From NCBI GenBank assembly GCA_944472155.2, contig OX235273.1:35375204-35439203 (forward strand): a stretch of DNA of 64,000 nt. The letters run 5' to 3'. The notes beneath the pieces are model-generated. The model had not been told where the DNA came from. It did no database searches and saw only the letters and a list, made by a program, of their open reading frames with translations. Shown here in pieces: positions 13,301 to 24,809 of this stretch (the stretch's first letter is position 1; the number at the start of each line of letters is the position of its first letter). The translations under genes were made by a program, and so were the position numbers. This DNA is from Trichobilharzia szidati. Its lineage: Eukaryota; Platyhelminthes; Trematoda; Strigeidida; Schistosomatidae.

Positions 13301-13392
13301 TTTAGTGGGTAATAGGTTTGATTATTAGATAAACTATACAATGACGTGGTTCTAGGCTTGGGTAGGTTGGAGACTTGGGTTGAGGTTTTCAT
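10291..13392 (-). CDS. CR1-like retrotransposon endonuclease-reverse transcriptase, intact ORF
   Basis: An unbroken 1033-residue ORF encodes the enzymes of target-primed reverse transcription. From about residue 82 an APE-type endonuclease is visible: 'LILTNARS', 'ITESWC', 'GGGCLLYF', 'IICGDFNLPEINW' and 'GSDHKTVM'. The RT follows with 'NYRPINITPI', 'YFDISKAFDRVDH', 'VVQGSVIGPLLF' and the catalytic box 'FADDLKV' (FADD rather than the usual YADD). The C-terminus carries 'YCPFIISSTHTREKLRIESIQRY', shortened here to its ends 'YCPFII' and 'SIQRY'. An ATG is present at 13392, but the natural start may lie farther upstream, since the preceding ORF ends only about 90 bp away. The ORF's last codons lie inside the 145-bp array. 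An intact frame suggests recent insertion; activity is not shown. Confidence 0.85.
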   Translation of the reverse strand: MKTSTQVSNLPKPRTTSLYSLSNNQTYYPLKKMDSNLTDIGGQTGCNTGLICHAETADADPHLNLIDELKHFKHYFKSQLYLILTNARSILNKLPMLRAHTLVYKPPIIIITESWCHSNIPDEEISIEGYIHFRCDRKSGKGGGCLLYFLNTLTVLQLENRELNDMHDTLWVNVHFKSATLLIGCIYRAPGTFSDYETQLINVLEQVSTLPYEHKIICGDFNLPEINWDLLKGPTKYDKLLGTLDIFGWKQTVTIPTRGDNVLDLIFCHDISPLSILVGSKFSGSDHKTVMCALPLPLNSNAAHTSTSQQVLYRNYSKANWTLVESVLRSSEWSEYFTTDDLSRALSIFYHNSNTCLDAVIPLQTLELSPHRKSFIKPKDRMKLKKLSTSYFKHHDFGTLGLILNTLSSISQARNFRMRNEERIAVASPARVYALTEILKKRMNRKKHSISLLIDKGRLCTNSADMCELFNSTFAGNYLKPTVQLLNIHPATNVAQTPSPHTPNLISTIEFNYANIKQTIRTLKCSKGFGTDGISSYFYKYGGPDIPLLLLKIFTMSLETQTYPDVWKTTFIMPKHKSGSKTDVSNYRPINITPIASRIMERLVKENLMKHMLSCNIISPNQHGFLKSRSCLTCHLDFFNFVTSSRDRRQLVLVIYFDISKAFDRVDHLLLVHKLKSLGISDPLLGWLKSFLNNRSQIVKLGSITSKPSQITSGVVQGSVIGPLLFTLYINDICACFTHGKPFIFADDLKVAYTFQPDDLGYFQNVVQEELDKVTAWSSLWNLQFNLKKCGWICFGAPSIDIKLTLQSANLTKLQSVVDLGLRYSSNLTFSEQVASQTQKSRMLLGCILRNFHDNEAKLILYKTCVRPLLEYCPFIISSTHTREKLRIESIQRYFTSKLLGYECKKDYISRCKILQLDPLWTRRLIINLVFFYKVLHKISFSDIKDIQFAQEGSYDLRNQNCTVTIKAFKSTLRENFFTVMYSKIWNNLPLDIRNCNTVLSFKRSLYTLFHSTDYKNKLFIPRTNQLLVYYST

Positions 13393-13481
13393 TTGGCTTA
13401 TGCTTGTGCAGTCTTTGGGTGTGACTAATAGTTCCGTGTGTACTAGCCCATGTCTGTTTTCTTCCCGGTAGGGGGCCGACG

Positions 13482-13994
13482 TTAGTGGTACGGGTTCAGA
13501 AGGGTTAACATCCCCACCAGCTGTTTGGTTAGCGCTGACAGGGATGTGTTGGATAAAAAATCATTGGTACCTTGTGATACCCATGACTTGTTAATCTGCC
13601 TACTGTGTGTGGACATTCCAAGAGACCTTACATGGGTGTCGTTATGTGCGTAGCTGCACTGTGGTTTGTTTCCCAGAAGGCTTGTTCCGTATAATCTGCC
13701 AAAGTTAGTTTGTATGTCATGCCTGGTGGCTGAGTTCCGAGTGTTGTCACTTTTACTACTTTGCGTGATAGCGTCACTACACCAGCTACCAGTGTGACTT
13801 GGCACAGTATGCAAGTAGGTTGTGTCGTTGTTGTCCTTGGGCTCTATGTCCTTATTTTTGTTTTTAGTTTGGTTGCTAGCATGGTTTTGAATATTATTTA
13901 CCTTAAAGCGTGAGATATTCTTGGGAGTCTGAATATGTTGGGGAATCTTCGCAACAAGTGGCGTATTTCGGCCTGTTTTGTTACAAAAGTACAA
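13482..13994 (-). CDS. possible ORF1 or 5' part of CR1-like element
   Basis: This 170-residue minus-strand ORF lies directly upstream of the EN-RT ORF and is rich in Asn, Ser, Thr and Lys. It has no catalytic motif that I recognise. Its place and strand make it a candidate ORF1 remnant of the same element, or the N-terminal extension of the main ORF separated by a frameshift. It contains no zinc knuckle. I cannot exclude that it is untranslated 5' sequence with a chance ORF. Confidence 0.4.
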   Translation of the reverse strand: MYFCNKTGRNTPLVAKIPQHIQTPKNISRFKVNNIQNHASNQTKNKNKDIEPKDNNDTTYLHTVPSHTGSWCSDAITQSSKSDNTRNSATRHDIQTNFGRLYGTSLLGNKPQCSYAHNDTHVRSLGMSTHSRQINKSWVSQGTNDFLSNTSLSALTKQLVGMLTLLNPYH

Positions 13995-14139
13995 AAAAGG
14001 AAACCAATGTTAATATTTTAGGTAGCTAAGTATGTTAGAAGAAGGAGTTCACTAAAGAATACAAAATAAGAGAGAAATAAAAGAGTATAAAATTATGTTG
14101 TCAATAACAAAGCAAGTCACAGGTTTCACGCAATCATGT

Positions 14140-16740
14140 CTGTGTTACAGCAAGGCTGACTATGCTGAAATGCGGAGGCTCTTGTCCGATGCAGACTGGC
14201 CCTAAGCATGGGATGAGCTGTCTGTGGATGAACACTGGGAAGCGGTAAAAAAGATTATTCATACAGTAATCTCGGATACCGTCCCTTTAGTCACAACACA
14301 GCCCAAAAGAAAGTCATCATGGTTAAAGAGAGGCACGCAGCGTATTCTGCAAGCAAAGCGGAAGGCTTGGTTTACGTGGCGCGTATCTGAGATCCAGATC
14401 GACCATTATGCATACCTGGAACTCAGGAACAGGTGCAATGCAAGAGTCAGGAGGGACAGGAGGTCATTCTAGGCTAACCTTGCTAAAAACTCTCGGAAAA
14501 CCACAAGAATTTGTACCGATTCATGTCGAAAGGGAAACCAACCAACCAAGGGGCTCGCGCCTAAGTAGGCCAAAATGGTCAATACCTCACTAGTCTGGAG
14601 ATGGCTGAAACATTCAGTTTAGCCTTCGCCAAACAGCTAAACAGCAATGTGGGTATTACCGTTACGGACCAAAATGGTGGCATCACTATTTCACAGGAGG
14701 AGACCAAATAGCCAGCACCCAAATAAACCCTGCAATAGTACTAAGAAAGCTGCAACGACTCATACCTGGGAAGTCCCCAGGTTGCGATGACATCAGGCCA
14801 TCTGTTCTGAAACAGTGCGCCGAAGCTCTCTGTAGGCCCTTACGCGACTTGTTGCAGCACTCCATGGAATCGGGGAAACTGCCAAAGGAATGGAAAAGAA
14901 GTATCCTTTCTCCGATCTTCAAGGGTGGGGATAGGCAAAATCCCACCAGTTATAGACCAGTAGCTCTACTCCCAGTGGTATCGAAAGTACTGGAAAGTAT
15001 TATTGATGATCACATCAGGGAATATCTCGATAGGTCTAAAATACTCCATGAAGCCCAACACGGTTTCAGGAAAGGAAGATCCTGCGTCACTTACTTATTA
15101 TCAGCTTGGGACGACTGGACATCATGCTGGGATATGAATGTTCCAGTCCATGTGATCTTTATAGACTTTGAGAAGGTATTTGACACTGTTCACCAGAACC
15201 TTCTCCTGAACAAAATAAGCCAGGTAGGTCTAGGTAAACCACTTCTGTCATGGTTGAAGGACTACCTAACTGAAAGGCAATTTTGCACCAAGGTCAATCG
15301 AGTCCGATCATCTTGGCACAGCTCCTCATCAGGAGTGTCGCAGGGTTCTATCCCAGGACCACTGATTTTATCAATGATCTACCATGCAGTCTAAGCTGCC
15401 CGACTCTTCTATACGCTGATGACGTGAAGATATGGAGGGCGATAAAGTGTCCGGAGGACTCAGATAGACTGCAGGCAGATCTAAGGCTTCTGGAAGACTG
15501 GGCGGTGGCCAGTGGCATGACTTTCATCCTCAAAAAGTGCAAAGTAGTGAAGTTACGCACCTGTAGACTACAGAATGCAAGCTACACCCTGTGCAATGAA
15601 AGCTTGTCCTGCTCAACGTCGGAACGTGACTTAGGTCTAGTTCTAACGGAGAAGATGGACACAAGCCTAAATTACACGGGGAATGTAGCGAGGACATATG
15701 CGGTCATACACTTTACACATAGACAATTAGGTGCATTCACTCCTGAGCTATTTCTAAGGTTGTATAAAACATACGTCAGACCGCACCTTGAAGTGCATGA
15801 TATCATTGCCCCCACTGCTTAGAAGAGACGCCAACCTCTTGGAAAGAGTCCAACGACGGGCAACAAAAGGAGTGGTTGGTCTCCGAAATAAACCATATGA
15901 TGAAAGGCTGAAGAAATTAGGCCTATTCACACTTAGCTACCGTCGTCTTAGGGGGATTTAATTACTGCCTACAAAATAACAAATGATCGGAATCACCCAA
16001 ACAATGGTGTTCTGCCATTGAGTAGGTATAGGCTCCCTCGTGGAAATCCTAGAAGGATAGCTCATCAGAGGGCAAGGACCCGGGTGCGCTCCCACTTCTT
16101 TTCCCTGCGGGTTTTCCGTCCCTGAAATTCCTTACCGGCAGACGTAGCTATGGCACCATCTGTGGATGCCTTTTAGCGAAGGCTGGACAACCATGCAGCG
16201 ACACAAGGACTGCATCCAAATGACCTATCCCCTTAAAATCGCATACACCATTCAAAGGTAGAAAATAAACTTTTCGTTTTACACCTTTACATTCTCTTCC
16301 GTCTTACTCTCCTGGCAGCTTTAACTACACCTATTATTATTATTACTGGTATATATATATATATACCGGTTGGCTGACTGTTGTTACGTTTTCGTATTCT
16401 TTTTCTGTCTGTTAGTCTGAATACCTTCATTAATTATATTTATTATTATTATCTCTTTTCTGTTGACGAAGTTACCGAAGTACTAACTGGTGAAAGGATC
16501 AACTCCATTCACAATAGTAATAGTCTTAACACACCTCATTCTACAAACCACATACAATTAATCCCTGCACTACTCCTTTTGGAGTCAACCAAAGCTACGA
16601 CAGTTGAGTGGCGGGACGAACTACGCAGACGTTGAACCGAAGATCAGGAACCTTCACCTCACAATCAAGAGGCGAGCACGAAGAATTCAAACTGGTTTTT
16701 ACTAGCTCGTAAAAACGGTATTGGATATTGAACAGAGGCA
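14140..16740 (+). mobile_element. CR1-like non-LTR retrotransposon, frameshifted
   Basis: This belongs to the same family as 6400-8170 but is longer at the 5' side. The plus strand carries the linker and RT: 'KRKSSWLKRGTQ' near 14310, 'SPIFKGGDRQNPTSYRPVA' near 14910, 'FIDFEKVFDTVH' near 15160, 'SGVSQGSIPGP' near 15330 and 'YADDVKIWR' near 15410. Frameshifts fall at about 14470, 15390, 15820 and 15960. The 3' UTR to 16740 matches that of the 6.4-kb copy. The endonuclease is missing. It lies head to head with the minus-strand CR1-like element. Confidence 0.8.
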
Positions 16741-19700
16741 AATTCGTAATTGCAAGGTCAATTTACGTTACATTTTTCTGTGGGCGTCTCATCCAGGGAG
16801 GACGGTTTCTCGAGATTCAAGGTTGTGATGTGTTAACATGAATTCGTTTCCCATTGAAATTTAAAGCTTTCTTTTTTGACTATTTTGCGTATTTTAATGT
16901 GTCTATGTCAATTTCTGTCACTGCCCAGCTAGCATTATTTTCGGGCGCACTACAGATTTTTTGATGCAAAATCTTCGGGATGCTACTATAAGCTTATTTT
17001 TAGTCTGAAGTTCACAGTTATTAAGTTTATTGTTAACGATTGTGGTAAACCTGCAATCATTCAGCTAATTCGCGTATGTTAGGCCAAGATAGTGAACTGT
17101 TTAATTACAATTAAGTTAGCCCTATAAGCGTACAATAATGCTGAAGTAAATTTCGCAAGTTTTCAACCAACTTCCACTTTCTCTACGGAGTAAATCCTGA
17201 AATTGGTGACTCTAAGCAACAGTAGCCCAAAACCAAACTGGCGAATAAATGGACTGATGACCTTGACGAATTTATTAACAGAGAGTGGTTTAACCTGACT
17301 ATAAGGACTCCTGTGAGAAATTGGGAGGTTTTCTTGGAACAAATACAAGATTATTACCCTATGCAACCATTTTTTAACATTGTATTACTTGTATGTAGAC
17401 GTTTATTACAGATTACGCACTTCTACTTCTGACGCATCTGATTGGTCGCTAAAGATAGTTTCGTTTTGGGCTGCTCTTGTATAGTCACCTAAAATTGCTC
17501 TAAAATAGTTTGATTACGCTTACAAACTGGAACTGTGTGTTGGTTTTCAGCATGAATGGCACTAATTTAGCACCCTATTCATCTTCTAGGCATTTTCTGA
17601 AGCAGCTCAGAACCTACTGTTTGCTTATTAGCCTTATTTCAACACTCTTAGCCCAGATTCAGCGTCCAGAGCTCTTTTTAAGGAAGACCAGCGTTATTCC
17701 ATTACATGATGGGACCATTTCAGATCGATAAAATATTCATTTAACGTAAATTGACATTATTGACGAGTAGGTTAAATTTAGTTTAGAATTGTTGTAAGGT
17801 TGGACTTTAAAGCGTTTCTACGGTATTAGCAATGAATCCTGTTAGTCACTTTTATTCAGGGTTCGCTATGAAAGTAATATTCGGCTGATAAAACGTAGTA
17901 AGTAAGGCACAGATCGGTGTAATTTCTAACTCACTTCCAAGCTGCTTTCATCACAAAACAATCAACCGATGTCTGTTTTAAACTGTCACTCTTAGACATG
18001 CGAACGGAAAGGAATTCTAACAACAATTTGGGCGTACATGTTTATGTTATAAATGCATACCGAAACAATAAGGTAATACTAACAGATGCACAGGGGCACA
18101 TCCTATTCGTAATGTTGTCTGCCGTTCATTTAATAGTTAACTGTCCAACCATCTGGTGAACTCTGTTATTTCCCGCAGTGCAGCATCGGGATTTCGTTGG
18201 TTCAAGCTGACAAGTTGACATCCTAACCGTTCACAAGCATTCCGAAACATGTTTGGTTGCGGTGTTCAGCGGGCGGTACGCGGAATGTTTTCCGTGGTGT
18301 TATACTGACGTGTCCACCTCACTATCTCTCAGAGTATCTAAGACTAACATTTAAGGAAAGGCAACATACCACTGTTTAGTTGTGAATCCAAGAAAGCCAC
18401 AACGACATGGGCACATGGCAAACTATATGCACTGTCCTCCTCCAAATCCGTCAATCACAGCAAACTGATATTAAGACCATCTATAATAAATAAGGAGAAG
18501 AAATTATACCTTCTTGTACTGTTACTTACCCCCCATCTTATTCGTTTTATAAGCACAATCAATTCCAACTACTTCTGGAAAGTTATGATGATAGAGGTCG
18601 ATCATATCATTACGAGCGAAAACGATTTTTAAGGCAAAACACCTAGTTGGTACCTTGGATTTTCTGCTTAACATTTCAAGGATTTAGAGTGAGAGCTTTA
18701 GTTTATTTAGTGAATGCCAAGTAATGGGAAAGTCAGTTATGTGGCGGACAAATAATTCCTTATTAATCACAGTCATGTTAAAAACTTGCGAATATTCGTT
18801 GTACACTTTTGAGTTCATAGCAAGAATTTTCGGACATGGGGATAAATAAGTTTGGTAGTTTTTGAGTTTAGTATACCGATAGGTACAGTAATAATGTCGT
18901 TTCCTTGAGAGTTTATTGACACAATTTAAAACGTAAAAGTTCTTTTTACTAAACAACTAGAATTCAGAATATTCTGTAATTTGAGTTAGTTCGATTAGAC
19001 GGTTATAAAAGAATGTGCCTGTCTTTTCGGTTCCCGTTCAACCGACAGGGATTTTGGTAATATGTACCACACTGTTCGCATTACAGTGGTTCAGTCTACT
19101 TCAAAAGATTACAATGCAAAGCTATAACAATAAATATCAGTATGCTAAGAAAAGCTAACTTCAGGACCAATGTGGTTTGACTTTAAATGCTCAGGATTGT
19201 GAACCAAATGTCCCATTATTTCCTCTATTATTGACGTGCCTGTCAAATTTGGAATATGAACTGTAATAATATCGGTCTTAAGGATGACTTTCGGCAACAA
19301 AAGTCGTTCTACAGGGGTTGTCATAGATAGAGTCCTTACTAGCAGGTGAATCTCCTGCTTTTCATGCTGAAACATATGACATAAATTCAGTTTAAAGTGG
19401 ATAGTGTGTCATATATTATCATTTCCAAATATCTGTGGTCAAAAATCGAGCGGCTCCTTATTCATAAGGACTTTCCAACTGCTAGTATATGGATGTGATA
19501 AACACGCTTGCTTCAGAAGCTCACTCAGTTGATACTAAAATTCACCCTCAATTGGATCGGAGCTACAATCTGGTATGAAGCAGAAATAATGGAGAGATGA
19601 TGCTTTTATTTTCAGGTCACTGCTTACTCCAACACAACATGTAGGCTAAGGCACATAGATGACTACTAGTGGGTATCCAGTCGAGTAATATGACTTCTAT

Positions 19701-21690
19701 TCGTGCGCTTAGTGAAACATCAGCTAAGCTAGACGCTAATGCTATAGAGTTTCCAGATAGGCGCACATGACACATACTGTTGAACCTGCAGATAGAGAAG
19801 TTATTCGAAGCATCTCATTGGGGTGTGAAATACGTTGGCAGTGAGGCTTTCCAAGATTTATGCTAGACATGTCTGCTATCCGATTTGCAACAGTATATGA
19901 ACGCTGTATGTTGCAACCTTGGGCTCAACACGTGGTTTCAGAATTTCTGTACCAAATATCTCAATGGAACCGAGCTCTGTGATCGTAACCGACCAGCAAC
20001 TCGAAATAATCAGGATACCAATTTTCAACGAGTAAAGATAATTCAGTAAACAATGGTTTATACATGGGAATAAAAATTTTTGTGATAGTTGATTAAGTGA
20101 CTGAATATACGGCTAGTAAAGTAATTCTCGAAAGCGTACGGGCAAGCTGAATTTTCAATCAATTTCTTGTTTAGTGTTTCAGATACTAACCGAGCTGTCA
20201 AACCGAAGTAGGTGGTTTTGTTAAGGGGTCATTCCCTGAGCTTTTGGCGACGTCTGACTCTCAAAGCTGTGGAGCGACTTCATTAAGTGCATTCCTATGG
20301 TTACTGGTGATTGGAACAGGTGATTTTCTTGGGTCGTAGAACTCACTTGCATCACGTGCTTGAAATCACCCTCTACCACCACCACCACCACCACTTCGAT
20401 TATGACCGCCAAAATTTTTCACCTAATTAATTTCCAAAGAAGACTACTAACTGTACCTTCAATATATTTAGTGTAAAGAGCATCTTAAGCTAATAATAAC
20501 TTATTGTTTCTTCAAGTGATGGGTTTGAAGAAGCAAACATCAGATCAATAATAATGGAGTAAGTCTTACTTTTGAAATCATCCGAACATGACTGAACAGT
20601 CGCTGATACAGATATTGTTTGACAACTTTTGCTTCATTGTATATATATATATATCATTAGCATTGGTGACAACATAGTTTTTATGCACATTTTGATCACG
20701 ACAAGATCATCATGAGAAAATGAGACACATCGTGTGTGTGTAATACACAAAATTTAGTAGGTATAATGCATGCAGATTATCTCTTTTGACTCGTCATACA
20801 TGTTACTGTTTGTCGTTTGAGATTTTTTGTCACTGAATTATTGCTCAGTTTCTCAGTCAGCTCTCGTTAACACAGGCATCTCTAAATTAGGGTTTTAATC
20901 ACAAAACCATTTAATAAATTTCTACTTCATGAAAATAAACAGTAAAAGGGAAGCTAAAGTGATTCTAACAGAAGCCGGATAAAGTTGGAAATGTCTCTAC
21001 AGAGGTTCACAACTCACGTGTATTGTTCAACTTTGGATTTAACTTTATGTGACTTGAAGTATAGAAATGACGCTTAGGATTAGTTTCATTTCGTTTATCC
21101 AATGAAACGGTCTGCACAAAGTTCACATTCACGCACATGGTTATCAGTGTTTCGGAAATCAACTGGACTCGGGAATGTTGGGCTCACGATATCGTCAATG
21201 AATTAAAACTATTATAATCTTACACTGAAGTAGTAACTGTTTTTACACTCACTGTTATCCAGCTAAACTTCCTTGAATTATAGAACCTCGATGAATCTAA
21301 GCCAATATAGGTTTTTGGGTCCTTGCGATACGCGGGTCTGAACATCACATAAAAGTTATCAGTTATCACTTGGAATGTCTTGCTAGGTTGTTTTAAAGTA
21401 ACATGAACCGTTTAGATCAGCTCCAGTCGAGTTATGTTTGTTAAACTACAAATCCAGAATGCCTCCTTATTGGTGTGTTGCACTTCAAAACAGCATATAC
21501 GGAGGGCTTCAGATGACTTCGACGTTATATATGTCTATCCTATTGTAAAGTATAATATAGTCCAGTGCATGAAAGTGTATGGCGGGTAGGTTGGTAGCAT
21601 TATTATTTCAACTAATAATCATGAGCTACTTGCATATTTTTGAGATTTGTTCTTATTGGATATACTTGTTATTGATTTCGTTCTTTTTAG
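16741..21690. other. long stretch without recognised gene
   Basis: About 5 kb with only short ORFs that lack family similarity, splice-consistent partners or compositional support. It contains a (ta)n run near 20639-20656 and a (cca)n microsatellite near 20380-20394 that creates a Val-rich shadow ORF on the minus strand. The right end should contain the promoter of the downstream prenyltransferase gene; no specific element can be assigned. Confidence 0.5.
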
Positions 21691-21691
21691 T
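21690..21691 (+). promoter_or_regulatory. possible trans-splice or 5'-UTR acceptor upstream of FNTA
   Basis: 'ttctttttag' ends at about 21690, 37 bases before the predicted FNTA start codon. It is a good pyrimidine-rich AG acceptor with no obvious coding exon joined to it. In schistosomes such a site can be a cis-spliced 5' UTR acceptor or a spliced-leader acceptor. Which one applies cannot be told from genomic DNA. Confidence 0.35.
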
Positions 21692-21727
21692 TGCCCCTGA
21701 GTTTTCTACTTACACTATTTGGTGTTA

Positions 21728-22060
21728 ATGAGTACTAGTGGGAAGCATCTGTTTTATAGAGACAGAAAAGAATGGAATGACATTACTCCTGTTCCTCAAG
21801 ATGATAATGGTCGGCACATTGTAAATATAGCATATTCAGAAGAATTTGTTGACGCACATGATTATTTCCGTGCAGTTTTGTTAAAAAATGAACTTAGCGA
21901 GAGAACATTTTCTTTAACATCGGAGATTTTATTAATGAATCCTGCCAACTACACGGCTTGGGAATATAGAAGAAGAATCATCAAGGAAATTTCGCCAGAT
22001 CTTAATGCTGAGTTGCGTTTTGTGGGTGGCCTTATTGAAGAATATTCGAAAAACTATCAA
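21728..22060 (+). CDS. FNTA: protein farnesyltransferase/geranylgeranyltransferase I alpha subunit, exon 1
   Basis: The alpha subunit pairs with the FNTB or PGGT1B beta subunit to prenylate CaaX proteins in the cytosol. This exon gives residues 1-111. 'RKEWNDITPVPQDD' and 'AYSEEFVDAHDYFRAVL' match the conserved N-terminal region of FNTA proteins, and the first PFTA repeat is 'NPANYTAWEYRRR'. ATG at 21728 is chosen because the frame is closed by TGA at 21698 and the next residues already match the family. The exon ends in phase 0 at CAA|GTGAGT. The four exons sum to 396 residues, close to the human protein (379). Splice phases fit throughout and no break is seen, so this is a normal functional host gene. 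Confidence 0.95.
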
Positions 22061-23949
22061 GTGAGTGATTATATATATATATATCACAAAAGTGCTAAAT
22101 AATGCCACAGAATTAAGTGGGACAGCTTATTTAAGAAGAAAAATATTTCGGAGGTAATAGCATTAGTCACGAGAGTTTTGTGTACCGTGGATGACAAATT
22201 CTGTTTAAATTGCACAGTTTATGTTGACACTTCTTAACTGTGCAACTGTTATCACTATCATCAACGCTGGATGACGTCAGGTAATGAATAACATGAGAAA
22301 TGTTTCTGCTAAATGGATGTGAGCACTGCATGACTACTTGCATCTAACTGCAAATACTTGGCCTTACGCACTAACTTTGTTCAGGTGTATTGCTATGAAG
22401 TCGACTTTGCATTAGCAAACTAGGGAGTTCAGTTTTTTCGTGTCACTATAATTTGAGAGTAGCAATGCTTGCAGAATACTTAGGGTCACAATATCATATG
22501 AGATACTCGTGTTGTTGTTTCCGTACAGTATTTTATCTTAATATAAACAGCAGTGTGAAATTGGTCTTCACTAGCTTAATTATAGTTAGTATTCTTATGG
22601 CAATGTTTTCTTTTTGCAAAACAATTTAACAGTCTTCTTGTCTACAAGCGAAGAAAGTCAATATGGCATTTTAAACGTTATTGCATTAGTTAAGATAGCT
22701 ACACAGTAAAAAGAGGGTGAGCAGGTGAATACCAATGTTGAACCAAAAGAAGAAAAAGTTGCTGGGTTTCATGTCAATCTTTAAAATATCGAAGATATAC
22801 ATAAAAGAGTATATTAGTGTGCTTTAGTGCAGTTGATTTAGGCACACCTTATGAAGTCATTGATTTTTAATATTTTGTCTATATTTCAGCATAGTTAAAA
22901 GTATGTATAAGAAATTCTACAAATTGGTCGTATTAGTTCTTGTTCTTTCAATTTGATTTTGCTCTAATTAACATTATTCTTTGAAATATCACATTAATTA
23001 GGCATTGCTCAACACATCAGTTCTTCTAGTCATTTTGTGTTTAAAAATTCATTACTGAAAGTTCGTGAAACTGTAAACCTCGTCTCAGTTATGTATGTAT
23101 GTCTAGAGATCTAACAAGGGATTTGCTTAGTTTTTAGGATTTGTATTTGTCGAATTTCACTTAGGTTTCCCATAATAATAATACTAATAATAGTTGAGCC
23201 TAAAATTTTGGAATTTTCATTGATCACTCTACTGCCTTCGTAGTTATCACAGGATGATGAATATGTTTTATTGAACATTAAAGGCAGTCAAAAAGAATCC
23301 TGTGTGACTGCTAAGCATTAATCAATACTCCGTTTAATTTGATCGTTCAACTTTACACTTTACCTTTATATATTTATAAGGTGTGTCTGCTAGTAGATGC
23401 GCCCAATTTTAAATTTGTTCTCATCAACCTCCACTTATTAAGATTGACATTGTTCGGAGGTTAACATTCTAGATTTGACATATTTCTAATTTTAGGGTGT
23501 ATTTATATAAGAGATACGTAAAAATTCTCCTCGTATTCACCCTTTTTCCATTAGATTATTTGGTTCAGTGAGAAAATTCATTTATTCTCGTATTACACTT
23601 GTCGGGTGACAGTTGCAACCAGGTTCAATTTGGTGCTGACACTAGTAACTAATGTGACGTGTCTAGTCCTTTCTTTGGTGCAGACTGAATTCTATCGGTC
23701 AGGTTTGTTATGTGGCCACCATTCTAGGTAGCTCGCCATCACGGTGCACATTGATTTGATGATATTAGATAGTTGAAGGCAATCGGCCACAAGAAGCCTT
23801 GGACCTAGGTTTCGTGCTAGTTGGCACTCGTCAGCAAGGCGTATCTGCAACCCTTCAAGGTTGCAGGTTGTAGAAATTAAGATATTCTGACTGATCTAAT
23901 ACATGAATGCTTTGTAGAAATAATTTTATTGATTTCTTTTTCTTTGTAG
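22061..23949 (+). other. FNTA intron 1
   Basis: A 1.9-kb AT-rich intron with GT-AG ends. From about 23580 to 23900 it contains a dispersed repeat also seen at 57600-57900 (+) and 52190-52560 (-). No other feature is recognised. Confidence 0.85.
23580..23900 (+). repeat. dispersed repeat family R1, copy 1
   Basis: It shares 'ggtgcagactgaattctat' and the following 150-250 bp, including 'aggcgtatc' and 'gcaatcgg'-like pieces, with 57600-57900. The reverse complement of 52190-52560 is a more diverged relative. It lies inside FNTA intron 1 and has no coding potential in this copy. Confidence 0.65.
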
Positions 23950-24264
23950 TTATGGCATCATCGCCAGTGGATTGTGGAGGAATTATCAAAACAGACTGCT
24001 AACGGATCATGTAACACACATCTAACACATCTCAGTTCTGAGGAACTTAGTTTCACTGATGATGTTATCTCGGATGATCCAAAAAATTATCATGCATGGC
24101 AGCATCGTCGATGGATTGTGACATTTTTTAAAATACCTGTCGAAGAAGAATTGGCATTCACTGAACGAATGCTTTTAATCGATGTACATAATAATTCAGC
24201 GTGGAATCATCGTTTCTACATAATCACGCTTGATGAAGGTTTGTCTCCAGCTGTTCTTACACGT
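23950..24264 (+). CDS. FNTA: protein farnesyltransferase/geranylgeranyltransferase I alpha subunit, exon 2
   Basis: Acceptor ttttctttgtag and donor CGT|GTAAGT enclose 105 complete codons. The exon completes PFTA repeat 2 across the junction ('NYQ' + 'LWHHRQWIVEE') and carries repeats 3 ('DPKNYHAWQHRRWIV') and 4 ('HNNSAWNHRFYII'). A short insertion after repeat 2 ('KQTANGSCNTHLTHL') is not in the human protein and accounts for part of the extra length. Confidence 0.95.
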
Positions 24265-24379
24265 GTAAGTCATTTAACTTTAGGTATTCAAGCTAATTGA
24301 GCATGATTTCCAGTGTATAAATTAAAATATAACTAACATGTATTACTGTTTTCTTTTTTCGCGTTTTTTCAATTTTTAG

Positions 24380-24717
24380 GAAATCGATTTTGTGCAGAAG
24401 CGAATCACTTTTGCACCGAATAATGAGAGTTCATGGAATTATTTCTATGGCTTATTAGTACCTCTTGCGCATAACAGAAAGTATATTTCCTCTGAGACAT
24501 CTAAACCATCCGATGAAAAATCTTCCAGTAATGTGATTGATTTAATGCCTAAACTTCAGCTTATGCTAAAGTTTGTTGAAGATTTAATGGCAGTTGATCG
24601 TACTGTTGTTGACTGTCTGGCTCCACTCAGCTTCTTAGTTGAAGTGTACACTGATTACTTGGAATTACATTTTATGAAACAGTCAAATGGCTGTGGCACA
24701 CCAGGAAAACAAGACAG
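24380..24717 (+). CDS. FNTA: protein farnesyltransferase/geranylgeranyltransferase I alpha subunit, exon 3
   Basis: The preceding intron is only 115 bp. The exon starts 'EIDFVQKRITFAPNNESSW' (PFTA repeat 5, 'NNESSWNYFYGLL') and runs through the helical C-terminal part ('LMPKLQLMLKFVEDLM', 'FLVEVYTDYLEL'). It has a hydrophilic Ser/Lys insertion after repeat 5. The donor AG|GTAAGC is in phase 2, which the next exon completes. Confidence 0.93.
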
Positions 24718-24809
24718 GTAAGCAGTAATATGTTATATGTTGTTAAGGGAGATATAAGTATGCATTTATTTATAATAATTTAATAGTTCACAGTGTAACA
24801 TTAATAGCC

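Larger units (their letters stand above)
9490..14000 (-). mobile_element. near-complete CR1-like non-LTR retrotransposon
   Basis: The element comprises the 145-bp 3' array, the intact EN-RT ORF at 13392-10291, and an upstream minus-strand ORF at 13994-13482 that may be a first ORF or a frameshifted start. Its protein is the intact relative of the decayed copy at 1340-4130. The 5' end is set roughly at 14.0 kb, because the oppositely oriented CR1-like copy begins near 14.14 kb. No target-site duplication could be defined with confidence. Confidence 0.8.

Noticed and set aside
20221..20412. Val-rich minus-strand protein
   Set aside because: The Val run is a (cca)n microsatellite read backwards; no splice partners or similarity.
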